A stretch of DNA of 64,000 nt, from positions 1 to 64,000 of the forward strand of contig JAMZAV010001050.1 in assembly GCA_024449915.1 (NCBI GenBank). The letters are read 5' to 3'. A model generated the notes under the pieces. It ran no database searches. It was not told the origin of the DNA and saw only the letters and a list, made by a program, of their open reading frames with translations. Made by a program: the position numbers and the translations under genes. The stretch comes from Sweltsa coloradensis (Eukaryota; Arthropoda; Insecta; Plecoptera; Chloroperlidae). How positions within the stretch are numbered: the first letter of the stretch is position 1; every line of letters starts with the position of its first letter. Below, piece after piece: positions 21,540 to 33,117 of this stretch.

Positions 21540-23840
21540 GTACCTTATGTAAGTTTTCTCCGCCAAGACCTAACAATTAAGTGTTCCATATTCCCATGTC
21601 CACAAACGCGGTAAAGAGGATAGACTCCACACGTGCTATCCTCACATGTAACAAATTAACAGTTGATACTATACTACCATTGTAAGAAAAACTACTACTA
21701 GAACCAAATGACAATGAACTTAGTTAGATTAGCACTGATATCACACCGCTTTTCCTTGAAAAAGCAAAATATTAATAAAGAGTAGTCTTCATATTTCAAA
21801 TTCATACCTAGTTATAAACCTAATTCATTTTGGCCTAAAACAATCAGTAGGCATATTATATTTCACAATAAAAGGGCCAAGTCCAGATTTACAAAACCCA
21901 ACCTTGACCGGGGATCGAATCCATGTCAAAAAAGAAAAGACCACCAGGACCGCGGTAGTTGTATTTGCTGCTGAATTATTGGTACATTTCGATTTTATTA
22001 TGCACAGGAAATTCTGAAGTTATTGAATCACTACTCTCAGTAATCAGCCTGGCCAGTGGGAGACCTGGATTCAATTCCTATTTTTCTTTTTATTCGTATC
22101 TGGATTTTCATAACAATTAAATCCCCTCGAGAGTGAGTGCACAGGATTTAATACACTGGCTACCATGATTCCAAGAAAATCAGGCACACTCTCGGGTTGT
22201 CTTGGCAAACCCAACGGTCTTGTTATATTGTTGTTTTGTCCCTATATTGTTGTTTTGTCCCTAATTGTTAGTTTATTGCTTTATTCGTTATCTTCACAAA
22301 GCTGGAGTGACTTTATTGTTGTTGCTTAATTTTAATAGAGTTGAGACAAGTCTCTACTCTAGTATTACATTACATTCCATATTATGCCTATACTAATAAA
22401 TTGTAGAACATAAACAAAATTAGCTAGTCATTATAATGATATAATTTCAAAGTTTTTCAAATTTCAAAGGTGCTGACACCAGCTCCATGATCTGTGCATA
22501 GTGGTGTAGCGTAACGGTTGTTTATATATCCAGAACATGTGGGTTATTTTAGATTCAGATATAGTAACAGTTTGTAGGGTGAATTGAATGATTTAATTAA
22601 TTACAGTGATGATACAAAAAATATTGAGATAGGCTACTTGCAAAAATGGCAATGTAACAATAGTTTAAACTCCCTTAAAATTAATACACAGGGGAAGAAC
22701 AACTTCTGAAAATAAATTCCACAGCTAAGGGATTAACGTCTTAATGCACTAAGGCTATCAGACGTTTAAATGGTGATAGGATGAGAAGGACAATTTAAAA
22801 AACATGCTTATACGATTCGAACCCAAGTTCCTCGTAGAGCCATAACACTTCGCACCTGGGCCCTAATCAAATGTGCACCGACACCGAACCGTGGATAGCA
22901 GCTAAAATGCTTTGTATTAAAGACTGTGTTGACATGGAAGGTAGGATAAGCACCCACATTAGTCTAAACTTCCATTAGGACGTTCACAAGTAGGGCCTAC
23001 TTTCTAACCCTGGAATAGGGTACTAACCCAGGTAAAATTAAATAAATAAAATTTTTCAATACAATAAGGTTATAGTTGATGGAATGCAGATTGGCTGAAG
23101 TATAAAGTTATGATAGAATCCAACAGCTTTTCCTTTTAGAGATGGAGTCTACAAAATGTTGTAGATAACAGTAAGTAGTGCCCCCCTTTTACTGAGCAGT
23201 CAGTGCCATTTTCCTATTCTTCCGGAGTGAACAAAACAAGACATGGTACTTTTGCATGTTACTGTTCTTCCATCTCATAATACTCGCTCAATATTGTCCA
23301 TTTAAATTAAATTAAAGTAATTCGATTTTCTGTTAATGCTTGTGGAAGTATTTCAATTGCTCACCATTTGACAAATTTGAAACACTGATATTGTTGATTG
23401 TCAATAAAGCAAATTAAATTTAAAAACAAAACGGTACATGTTTATTATAGGGACCCCGCAAAAAGGAAAGAAGGTAAGTGGGGTAGGGATGGGGGGGGGA
23501 GGGAGCATGAAGTGCGTTGCCGTAATTTCCTTTTTCCGGGGGGTGGGGAGTGGTCTGTATAATGAACAAGTAGGTACCACCAAAACATAAGAAGTCATTA
23601 GTATTTTATTATTTTACCAAAACATCACACACCCTGGTTGAGGTGTTACAGGAGCCCTTCATCGTAAGTTTGAAACCTATCTTATTTGACCTGACTTGTA
23701 TTCATAGTTTTATAACAAAAACATTTTTTAAAGAGTAAAAGCCTAAAATAACGGCAACATGCATTCGTATTAGAGCAGTTCAACATTAAGTACACACACA
23801 ATTTCTATAAAATTTTGTTTATTTTGTAGATAAATGTTTA
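21540..23840. other. Intergenic stretch with tRNA-like relics
   Basis: No gene is seen. Short B-box-like remnants (GGGGATCGAATCC at about 21910, GGATTCAATTCC at about 22065, GATTCGAACCC at about 22815) suggest old SINE heads. An A-rich AAATAAATAAAA tail lies at about 23040. Confidence 0.4.
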
Positions 23841-24670
23841 TGAGACGAGGGAGCGCAGCGACTGAGTCTTACACAATTCAAGATGAATGGCGCTTATTCT
23901 GTCATTTTGTGTGTACGTAATAAAACAGACGAATCGCTGAACTGATTGAGCTGAAATTTTAAACAGACATCTGGTACGAGTTAACTGAGAACTGTAAACA
24001 AAATCAGCAACTCCGTAGCAATTTAAATTTACAAGGAATGATAAATTGGAAATACTAGGTAGAAAATTTGTTTTTAACATTTTATTTAACGCCAATGGTT
24101 TTGTTCTTGAAAAAGTTATTTTTTATTTGTCAGGCGGTGAATGCATACGCATGCAGTGACCAAGGTGTACCAAATCTTGCACGCTCAAGGTCCGCTGGGA
24201 GATTGAGTAAACCTTGCAAACTTTACACGTATTTTGTACTGGCTATGTTTTCTATAGCATTGAATGCATTACAAAACATGTTCTACAGATTTTTTTTTTT
24301 TTAAATACAATCCAGAAATAACTAATCTTTGAACCCAGGTTTTCCACATTTCGGGTATAACGGCGCCTTAGCCAACTAGACTAGGAAAACGCCAAAGTCA
24401 AAGTTAGACGAGTGAGCGAGTCATGTGTTGAGTACCCGGGAGAAGTTGATTGATATATAGGTATAAATGATAGGTTTTGAGTTTAGTTGGTATAAGGGCA
24501 CATCAACTGTACTTGCCATAATACGCCACTCTAGCCTATGATAAGCTAGGGAGGAAAGACTCATGCTGTATCCAGCCTTAGGTAGGGGGATAAAAGGGAA
24601 TGGTCCCGGGTACTCAACACATGGCTCACTCACTCGTCTAACAACGACTTTTGTGTTGTCCAAGTTTTAG
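23841..24670 (+). mobile_element. Helitron-like element, family F1, full-length copy
   Basis: Starts A|TGAGACGAGGGAGCGCAGCG and ends near CTCGTCTAACAACGAC with a decayed CCTAG tail. Order: 5' end, a unique body of about 450 bp, a tRNA-like block inverted at 24330-24380, an inverted copy of the 3' end (ACTAGGAAAACGCC), then a 3' arm of about 270 bp. The same order is seen at 39816-41750 and 53902-54652, so it is one amplified unit. Confidence 0.65.
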
Positions 24671-24861
24671 AACTTGTGTGAATTTTTATTTTCAATTTTG
24701 TACTTTCTTTTTTTTAAATTCCTAACCCTCTCAGTCCTTCACTTTTTTCACTGTAAATTAGGTGATTTTAAGCAATCAATTTGAGTTTTGCATTTCTTTC
24801 CTAAGATTTTTAGTATTTTTCATAATTTTTAATGAGTTTTGGGAAATTTTGGATTTTGAAA

Positions 24862-25012
24862 AAACGAACGCTTTTTCTAGTCGCGTTGATGAATGAGTTT
24901 TTTTGTAAGTTTTTAGTTTGTGTGGGATCTCTTTACTTTGCAAGTGCTTTTTGAACACATTGTAGGTGATTGTTGTCAAGTTTCTATTGTTACTCGTTAT
25001 TTTTTATTTTTT
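24862..25012 (-). mobile_element. Family A2 Helitron-like 3' fragment
   Basis: The inverse of the A2 3' end: CGCGTTGATGAATGAG, TTTAGTTTGTGTGGGA, TTTGCAAGTGCTTT and GTAGGTGATTGTTGTCAAG. The 5' part is missing; a family A1 copy begins shortly after, at 25084. Confidence 0.6.
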
Positions 25013-25083
25013 TCAAATCCAAATCACTTTATTGCATTCTTAAGTTTACATCAAGCAGTATAAAGAGTATATTAGTTAAATTA

Positions 25084-26201
25084 TTGGATGAGCGTAGCGA
25101 GCGAAGCGAAGATTCCATTTCACTACACTGGAGAAAAAAATCGGGAATGTTTTTTTTTTTGTATTTTTGGCTGTTTCTTAACACGATTCCGGCTAAACCG
25201 ATACTCCAATTGCCAAGAAATTTTGTGGAGGCCTTCAAAATCTCTGAACTTAGAACTGCCACGTTTTCGAGCGCAATCAAAAAATTATTTCGTTTTTCTT
25301 TTTTAATGTTTTTTTTTTCTTTTTTCTTTCTTTCTTTTTTTTTCCTTTCATTTTTTCTTTTTTCTTTTTTCTTTTTCTTTTCTTTTCCATTCATTCCCCA
25401 CCCCCTTTTTTTTATATATTATTCGATTCATTCATAAATTGCATTTAATATCCTTTTTATTTGTTATCAAATTTGTTGAGTATTTAATGCATTGTTGTAA
25501 TATTACTATTTCAAAGTTCATTGTTGTGTCTGCATCTATGTAATTAGATTTATTTAGTTGTCCTCCTTTGTAAATCAGTTTTTTATAACTGAATAGGATA
25601 GACGTTAAATAAATAAATAAAATAAATAAAAATAAAATTTCTCATGAAAATCGCAATTTTACGATTTTTTTTTAAAAAATTCTTCGACTTATAACACTTA
25701 CATGCTTTATTCAATTGTGATGATTTTTTCCCAAACCTTTATTTTATGAATTAATATATTCGTGTGAAATTTGAGCGTAATCGAAAAATTATTTCTTATA
25801 AAAATCTCAATTTTACGATTTTTTTTATTTTTAAAATTTCTTCGACTTATAACACCTACATGCTTTATCCGATTGTAATGATTTTTTCACAGAACCTTAA
25901 TTTTATGAATTAATATATTTGTGTGAAATTTGAGCGCAATCAAAAAATTGTTTCTCATGATAATTGCAATTTTACGATTTTTTTATTTTTTAATTTCTTC
26001 GACTTATAACACCTACATGCTTTATCCGATTGTAATATATTTTTTACAGAACCTCAATGATATGAATTAATATATTCGTGTGAAATTTGAGCGTAATCGA
26101 ATAATTATTCTTATGAAAATCGCAATTTTACGCTTTTTTCGTTTTAAACAATTACGCTCATCCAACAACGCGCTTGAAAAAGCGTTTGTGAAACTTCCTA
26201 G
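25084..26201 (+). mobile_element. Helitron-like element, family A1, copy 2
   Basis: Starts A|TTGGATGAGCGTAGCGAGCG and ends near CTTCCTAG|T. Tandem units with CTTCGACTTATAACACCTAC recur at about 25684, 25842 and 25997 (period about 155-160). A foreign retroposon of about 310 bp is inserted at about 25310-25625. Confidence 0.7.
25310..25625 (+). mobile_element. Retroposon with AAATAA tail, inserted in a Helitron-like copy
   Basis: A pyrimidine-rich start, then TATTATTCGATTCATTC, GTTATCAAATTTGTTGAG and CTGAATAGGATAGACGTTAA, and a tail of AAATA units. An inverted copy lies at 31545-31880. No tRNA or 5S boxes were recognised. Confidence 0.55.
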
Positions 26202-26764
26202 TTATTGTATATGGTATTAACAACATGTACGTTTAACCTTAAAAAAACTCATATATGGGTCGTTCTCCAGATTAGGGACAAATTGTGTCCTCGGCTAATA
26301 TTATGCTCAAAATTATTATTTTGAGTTTTATTTTTACTCTTTAAAACAAATAATAATGTATAGTAGTATTTGACCATATAATAGAACATATGAATATATA
26401 ATTTTATAATGACAAAAACTGATAGTTAAAGCCTTGAACATCAGCTCCATGCCTGTCCCCAGTAGCATTTCTTCAAGTTCTTTTATAATTTTAATAATGA
26501 TATCATGTGTTAATATAATAATTATATACCTAAATAAGTTTGAAATAATATACTTGTTACTTGAAATAAGTTATTGTGTCAAACAAAAAAATATTTAATG
26601 ACTTTTAAAGCATGCAAATGTTGGTCACCCATGGAGTGTAACAGCTCCATGGCCATGCCTTAAGTTGCGATAAAAACCCACCAGGTGGCAGGTCAGTCCA
26701 AACAGGAAGTGGAAGTAAAGGTATAGCTGCCATTTTGAATTTACATGTATGGTGCTCCATGAAC

Positions 26765-27230
26765 TGTGAAAAATAAATAAATAAATAAATAAATTGCATT
26801 TAGAGTCTACCCACTCAGTTATATAACTGATTTTCAGTGGGGGACAGTAAATCAAAGCGACTAAGCCTACCCTGTAGGCCCCGACGCAATCGACGAGTGA
26901 GCAATAACCAACCAGAGTCGATATTTTTAATAGGAAATATAGCAATCAGTGGTATGGACAGTGCGAAACACCCGCGGATCAACGCCAGAATCAACAAGGC
27001 CAATTCAGAACAACTCTGAATTTATTATGTGCTTCGTTGCTAGGACGGTTCCAAATTCACCGTTTACAAACTCCTAAGACACGAACTGATGGACTTAAGT
27101 CCAAATCAGAAGTTAAAATACTTCCGACTTTGGCGGGAATCGAACCCTGGACCTTCTGCATTGGAAGCAGATACACTAACAACAAGACCAACGAGCCAAA
27201 CATAAGGACCATAAAGTTAAAAGTGTTTTA
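26765..27230 (-). mobile_element. SINE S3, full-length copy
   Basis: On the minus strand a tRNA-like head (TTGGTCTTGTTGTTAGTG as A-box region and GGGTTCGATTCCCGCC as B box, about 27120-27210) is followed by the body with GACGAGTGAGC-type sequence inverted and a (TTTA)n tail at 26769-26790. Length is about 450 bp. Confidence 0.7.
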
Positions 27231-27595
27231 TAACTCAAAAATCCGGATAAATGTGGTGAGTGTATTTATTCATCATCAACTCCATGACATTATTAGATGT
27301 AGAGATTAATTTAAAACAATTGGAGTGTAATTTTAACTAGGCTATACCGTTGAGTAAAGATAACTATCTTCAAAAGCACAATTGTTCATAACCTCAAAAT
27401 TGAGTTGTTTATTGCAATATGCACACATTCATCAGCTCCGTGGTCATCAGCTCCATGGCACTCCATGGTCAAAGCAGGACCATGGAGTTGATTTTGTCCA
27501 TGGAGATGATTTTTTGGTGTTTTTACATGTTTACAGAATCTGATGGCTGTCTCAACTTATATTGTACCTTATTCTTTATTACTAAGACGCTTTGC

Positions 27596-29022
27596 AAACG
27601 CTTTTTCAGGCGCGTTGTTGGATGAGCGTATGTTTTTTAAACAAAAAAAAAACGTAAAATTGCGATTTTATAAGAAATATTTTTGATTGCGCTAAAATTT
27701 GCACAAATATAAAACAAATTCATAAAATTAAGTTCTATGAAAATATTATTACAATCGGATAAAGCATGTAGGTATGTGTTATAAGTCGAAGAATTTTTTT
27801 TCTAAACAAAAAAAGGGTAAAATTGTGGTTTTCATGAGAAATTATTTTTCGATCGCGCTAAAATTTCACATTAATATATAAATTCATAACATTAAGATTC
27901 TGTGAAAACATCATTAAAATTGCGATAAAGCATGTTTGGTGTTATAAGTCGAAGAATGTTTTAAAAATTAAAAATATCGTAAAATTGCGATTTTCAGAAG
28001 AAATAGTTTTTCGATTGCGCTCCAATTTCATAAGAATATTCTAGGAAAACGCTCAAGTCCCGTTGCTTGTGAGCGAGTACCGGTACGTGCAACACGACCC
28101 GAGTACGACCCTTACCATAATGTTACATACCAATAAGTCTTTAAGGTCTTGACCGATTTAGCTGAAAATTTGTAAAATAGGAGAGAATGGATAAAATCCA
28201 CCGCCATCTAGAGGACCTTGACATCATTTTTTGAAAGAAACTATTTTAACTCTTGGAAATAACGAATAATACACTGCTTACTCGATAGTATTTTGATTAC
28301 TTCCAGTGGCGTGCATAGTGAGACTTTCGCGTTGCCATGGTAACGTTACTATTGTTAAAATGAAATATTATCTACACTACTTAAGGTCTTACCCGATTTA
28401 GCTGAAAAAATTGTAAAATAGGAGAGAATGTTGTACTTATTGACCCTAGTCAAAATTTCATAACGATTGGAACAATTTTGATTTTTATTATTTTTTTTTA
28501 TAACCAACGATCGGATTTTGTTCAAAAACTATACAGCAACCCGCATAGGTAGTATGTACATGTGTCAAAATTTCAGTCGATCAGAGAAACGGTGCGACCT
28601 GTACCAAAGCGTACAGAAAAGAAAAAAAAAACAGACATTCGAGCCATATAAGTCAAGTGGAGACGCTCGCTACGCTCGCTCAATTAATTCATAAATTAAG
28701 TTCTGTGAAAAATCTGACAATCGGATAAAGCATGCCAGGGTAGCCGGGTAGGTGTTATAAGTCGAAGAATTTTTTTTAAATAAAAAAAATCGGAAAATGG
28801 CGAGTGTAAGGAGAAATAATTTTTGGATTGCGCTCAAAACGTGGTAAATCTAAGTTCAAAGAGATTTCAAAGGCCTCCAAAAATTTCATCGCAATTGGTA
28901 AGTATCGGTTATAGCCAGAATCGTGTTAACAAACAGACAAAAATACAAAAAAAAAACATTCCGGATTTTTTTCTCCAGTGTAGTAAAATGGAATCTTCGC
29001 TTCGCTCGCTACGCTCATCCAA
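27596..29022 (-). mobile_element. Family A1 Helitron-like copy with nested family C element
   Basis: The 5' end is on the right (TTGGATGAGCGTAGCGAGCG inverse ending at 29022). The 3' end on the left has lost CCTAG but keeps GCGCGTTGTTGGATGAGCG. Tandem units with GTTATAAGTCGAAGAA recur at 27778, 27940 and 28757, the last displaced by the family C insertion at 28041-28683. Confidence 0.65.
28041..28683 (-). mobile_element. Helitron-like element, family C, with readable empty site
   Basis: Inverse of the right end: A|TTGAGCGAGCGTAGCGAGCG. Inverse of the left end: CAACGGGACTTGAGCGTTTTC then CTAG. The flanks GAATATT and TTAATTCATAAA rejoin to the A1 consensus GAATATATTAATTCAT without duplicated bases. 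The interior has a ~240-bp repeat pair (TAAGGTCTTGACCGATTTAG near 28140 and TAAGGTCTTACCCGATTTAG near 28382). No frames. Confidence 0.65.
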
Positions 29023-29955
29023 CACGAATTCTATTATTTTGTATAAATATTTGGTTTTTATTATTGCACTGCAATTCTCCATGTAAAAACTCTGTGGCAG
29101 GAAGAGATTTTCAATGGCCCTAGAAATCCTTAAAATATATTTTTCATTTCTGCTAGCATAAGGAGTTACTTTCTCAATATTAGGAGAACTAAATGTGCAA
29201 AAGATGTTATTTAAAAAATCTTAATTTTTTTTTGTCATCTTCATTTTGTCCCTAATCTGGAGAATGACCCATATTAAAATCTTAATTTCTAATTCTGCCT
29301 AACCTTTTTCAACTTTTTCTTTTCAAAAGGATATATACGTACATCACCATTACCTAATGTACATGTGAAATATGAACGTTGTAGCCCCTCCCATTTATCA
29401 GAATGGCCCAAATATCACGAAAATATCACATTAAAAATGAAAAAAATCGTAAATTACTAGAGCCTATATTCACGAGAATTTTTTCGAATGTACCCAAAAA
29501 CGCAGCAGGTCTAAGTTAAGAGATTTCGAAAGTCCCCCCACAATTTTCACAGATTGCTAATGCCGTTTGCCCGGTAGAGCGCAAACAGACAGAAAAAATA
29601 GGAAAAAAGAAAGAAAAAACGTTGAGCTAAAATTTTTTGAGGGGGCAGTGAAATTGAAGTCTTCGCTTTGCTCATCCAAAAATGAAAATTCTATGTGCAT
29701 AGGTAGGTGCCGTACCTAAAACTACATTCTTCTGATTTTTTTGGCATATTTTGGATTTGTATAGGGCCTATCTCAAATACCTGCAATACAGCCTACATCA
29801 AATTTCAGGGTCAAACCAAAATTTTCTTGTTTTTAGCTGTGTTTTGCAGATGTCTGTTTTCAATCTTGTATACAAAAGGTAGGCCATACATTTGTACCTT
29901 GGCATGGAAGAAAAAAATCATTCATAAAAACCAGCCCGTAGGCCTTAAATTTTTA

Positions 29956-30752
29956 TTGATGAGCGTAGCGAGCGTAACGACTAGGGAGCGAAGCGAAGAT
30001 TCCATTTCACTACACTGTGAGAAAAAAATCGGAATGTTTTTTTTTTTTTTTTTTTTTTTCTTTCTTTCTTTCTGTATTTTTGTCTGTTTGTTAACACGAT
30101 TCCGGCTAAAAACCGATACTCCGATTGCGATGAAATTTTGTGAGACCTTCGAAATCTCTGAACTTAGAACTGCCAACGTTTTTGAGCGCAATCAAAAAAT
30201 TATTTCTCATGAAAATCGCCATTTTACGATTTTTTTCAATTTTTAAAATATTTCTTCGACTTATAATCCTACATGCTTAATTAGATTTTAATGATTTTTT
30301 CACAAAACCTTTATTTTATGAATTAAGATATTCGTATGAAATTTGAGCGCAATCGAAAAATTATTTCTCGTGAAAATCGAAATTTTACAGTTTTTTCTTT
30401 TTTTAAACAAGTCTTTGACTTAAACACCTACAGCTTTATCCTATTGTAATGAATTTTTTACAGAACCTTAATTTTTTGAATTAATATATTCTTGTAAAAT
30501 TTGAGCGCAATTTGAATAATTATTTCTTATGAAAATCGCAATTTTACGATTTTTTCCTTTTTTAAAATTACGATTCATAAAAAAAATTAAAAAATAAAGT
30601 AAATTTTTTATTTAATTTAATTTAATTTAAAAAATTAATCGACTTTGTAATAATTTTATCACAGAACAACAGAAAATCCTCATAACACATGGCAGCTCAA
30701 TGCACCAATTACGCTCATCCAACAACGCGGCGGGACTTAAGCGTTTTCCTAG
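29956..30752 (+). mobile_element. Helitron-like element, family A1, copy 4
   Basis: Starts A|TTGATGAGCGTAGCGAGCG, with a small internal duplication (GTAACGACTAGGGAGCG), and ends CGGGACTTAAGCGTTTTC then CTAG|T. The core contains tandem units about 159 bp apart. Confidence 0.7.
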
Positions 30753-30761
30753 TTTATTTTA

Positions 30762-31532
30762 TTGGATGAGCGTAGCGAGCGAAAGCGAAGATTCCATTTC
30801 ACTACACTGGAGAAAAAAATCCAGAATGTTTTTTTTCTTTTTTTTTTTTGTATTTTTGTGTGTTTGTTAACACGATTCCGGCTAAACCCGATACTCCGAT
30901 TGGGATGAAAATTTATGGAGGCCTTCGAAATCTCTGAACTTAGAACTGCCACGTTTTTGAGCGCAATCGGGAAAATTTTTCTTATAAAAAACGCAATTTT
31001 ACGATTTTTTTTTCGATTTTAAAAAAATTCTTCGACTTATAACACTTACATGCTTATTCGATTGTAATGATTTTTAACAGAACCTTAATTTTATGAATTA
31101 AGATATTCGTGTGAAATTTGAGCGTAATCGAAAAATTATTTCTCATGAAAATCGAAATTTTACGGGTTTTTTCTTTTTTAAAACAATTCTTTGATTTATA
31201 ACACCTACATGCTTTATCCTATTGTAATGAGTTTTTACAGAACCTTCGCAATCGAATAATTATTACTCGTTTAAATTTTAGCGCAATCGAATAATTATTT
31301 CTTATGAAAATTGCAATTTTACGATTTTTTTCTTTTTTTAAAATTACGTAAAAATTACGATTTATTAAAAAAATTAAATGAATTTTTAATTTAATTTAAT
31401 TTAATTAAAAAAAAATCTTCGACTAAGTAATGATTTTTTCACAGAACAACAGAAAATCCGCGTAACACAATGCAGCTCAATGCACCAATTACGCTCATCC
31501 AACAACGCGGCGGGACTTAAGCGTTTTCCTAG
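30762..31532 (+). mobile_element. Helitron-like element, family A1, copy 5 (head-to-tail with copy 4)
   Basis: Intact ends: TTGGATGAGCGTAGCGAGCG and CGGGACTTAAGCGTTTTC then CTAG. Only nine bases (TTTATTTTA) separate it from copy 4 in the same orientation. Confidence 0.75.
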
Positions 31533-31544
31533 TTTTTATTTATT

Positions 31545-31880
31545 TATTTAACGTCTATCCTACTCAGTTATAAAAAACTGATTTACAAAGGAGGACAACT
31601 AAATAAATCTAATTACATAGATGCAGACACAACAATGAACTTTGAAATAGTAATATTACAACAATGCATTAAATACTCAACAAATTTGATAACAAATAAA
31701 AAGGATATTAAATGCAATTTATGAATGAATCGAATAATATAAAAAAAAAAGGGGGTGGGGAATGAAAAGAAAAGAAAAAAGAAAAGAAAAAGAAAATAAA
31801 AGAAAAGAAAAAAGAAAAAATGAAAGGAAAAATACATTAAAAAAGAAAAACGAAAAGAAAAAAAAAGAAAGAAAAAAATA
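31545..31880 (-). mobile_element. Retroposon with AAATAA tail, inverse copy
   Basis: Inverse of 25310-25625: TTAACGTCTATCCTACTCAG, TACATAGATGCAGACACAAC, then a purine-rich run. The tail-side TTTATTTATTT is on the left. Confidence 0.55.
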
Positions 31881-31884
31881 AATA

Positions 31885-32010
31885 AAATAAATAAATACGT
31901 ATTTAGAGTCGACCCACTCAGTCACATAACTGATTTTCAGTGGGGGACAGTAAACCAAAGCGACAAAGCCAACCCTATAGGCCCCGACGCAATCGATGAG
32001 TGGTTAAATT
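31885..32010 (-). mobile_element. SINE S3 body, partial copy
   Basis: TAAATAAATA tail, then GACCCACTCAGTCACATAAC and a CCCCGACGCAATCGATGAG block. Truncated before the tRNA-like head. Confidence 0.6.
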
Positions 32011-32413
32011 GAAAACCCTATTAGCCCTATTAGGCTACCCGCATTTAAATCGAAAACTTGAAGTCCTCGTTTGTGGACACAGAGCCTGAGAGGGTGTTAG
32101 CAATTTAAAGGTTAATTTTAAATTTTTACAAACTTTGCAATTTTATTATGATTCAGCATTTAATAAAGTAAAGAACAACTTTACTTTACGTAGAGCAGGC
32201 CTCAAAGTGGCAGTACAGCATCATTGCTGATGTTGATTCACGTTCATTATTAATTATTTATTAGTGTTCGGTAGGCCTCCTGTTAGGAAAAGGAGAACAA
32301 CAGCAGCTTAGATAGAATCTTATTTATTTGTTACAAATTTAGGCCTAAATGTTTGTGAATGGTAATTGAAATGGGGGATGAGCATGAACTATGTGGTCAA
32401 CTATTTTTACTTC

Positions 32414-33117
32414 TTAAGACTGTTCATTAGTTGTATTGGTACCGGTACTAGGTCTACTTGCGTCTTGAGGGGCATTGCAAGCAGCCAAATGTTTTCTACG
32501 TGCCTCTTTCCCGCGACGGATTGCTTCTTTAAACAGGTTGCAGTATAACTGAATGGCACACGGCGTATCATCATTGCCTGGTACCGGGTACGTTACAAGA
32601 TTGGGATTGCAGTTTGTGTCAACTATGCCGATGGTGGGAATGGCCATTTTGGCTGAGTCTCTCACGGCGATGTGTTGGGTCAATATGTTGTTTAATGTAT
32701 TTAGAAAAATGCACAGGTCTGGCAAACGTGTTGTTGCTCCGAACTGCGACTCTGCGTTTGTAAATACGCCTCCTCGCCAGAACCTTGTGTGAGCGTATTC
32801 CCCGCATTCTAGTGCCGTCTTCTCGACAAGGTGTGCGTTTTGAGATCCACGTGCTAAGAACAATATGATGCCACCTTGGTAAGCAATGTGTGCAGTCACG
32901 TTCAGCGCTTCACGTAGATGGTGGGCCGTGATGTCCAAGTCGAATATCAGGTGTCCAAGACGCGATCCGAATATAAAGGACTTCATGCGCTCATCTAATG
33001 AGCCCTCACGATGGCCAAAGTGAATGCGGGCATCAAACAGGTCTCGAACCGTAAATAATTCATGGACTCGAAAATAGTCTGGATGCTTCAGAGGATCTAT
33101 TGATGCAACTTGAACAT
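32414..33117 (-). CDS. MRPS2: MRPS2 coding exon 2
   Basis: Acceptor TTTCCACCAG (minus strand) ends at 33118. The first two bases complete the split Asp codon. It encodes the whole uS2 fold from [15 protein letters not shown] to [10 protein letters not shown] and the TAA at 32414. An inverse AATAAA lies about 90 bp beyond the stop. Confidence 0.93.

Larger units (their letters stand above)
26253..29274. mobile_element. 3-kb TIR transposon containing further insertions
   Basis: Ends ATATGGGTCGTTCTCCAGAT and the inverse ATCTGGAGAATGACCCATAT extend to AGGGACAAA/TTTGTCCCT, a TIR of about 30 bp with one mismatch. It is flanked by AT/TA-type sequence inside an A2 copy. The unassigned interior repeats AGCTCCATG and its inverse CATGGAG (26446, 26646, 27433, 27455, 27480). 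A SINE (26765-27230) and family A1 and C elements sit inside. No transposase frame was recognised. Confidence 0.65.
26205..29679 (-). mobile_element. Family A2 Helitron-like copy split by a TIR transposon
   Basis: The 5' portion lies on the right (29280-29679: CTTCAATTTCACTGCC-type start, GTGCGATATT and GGGCCATTCT units read inversely). A short 3' portion lies left of 26253 (AAAAAAACTCATAT). The A2 consensus word ACTCATATTAAAAC is broken between the two, marking the insertion point of the element at 26253-29274. Confidence 0.55.

Noticed and set aside
21690..23840. CRISPR-like or phage-like arrays
   Set aside because: The DNA is eukaryotic; no regular direct repeats with spacers were seen in this or any other interval.
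25029..25394. Lys-rich 121-residue minus-strand frame
   Set aside because: It arises from pyrimidine-rich and Helitron-like repeat sequence; low complexity and the shared repeat explain it.
32553..32792. Plus-strand open frame of about 80 residues
   Set aside because: It is the antisense shadow of MRPS2 exon 2, whose minus-strand protein is clearly conserved.
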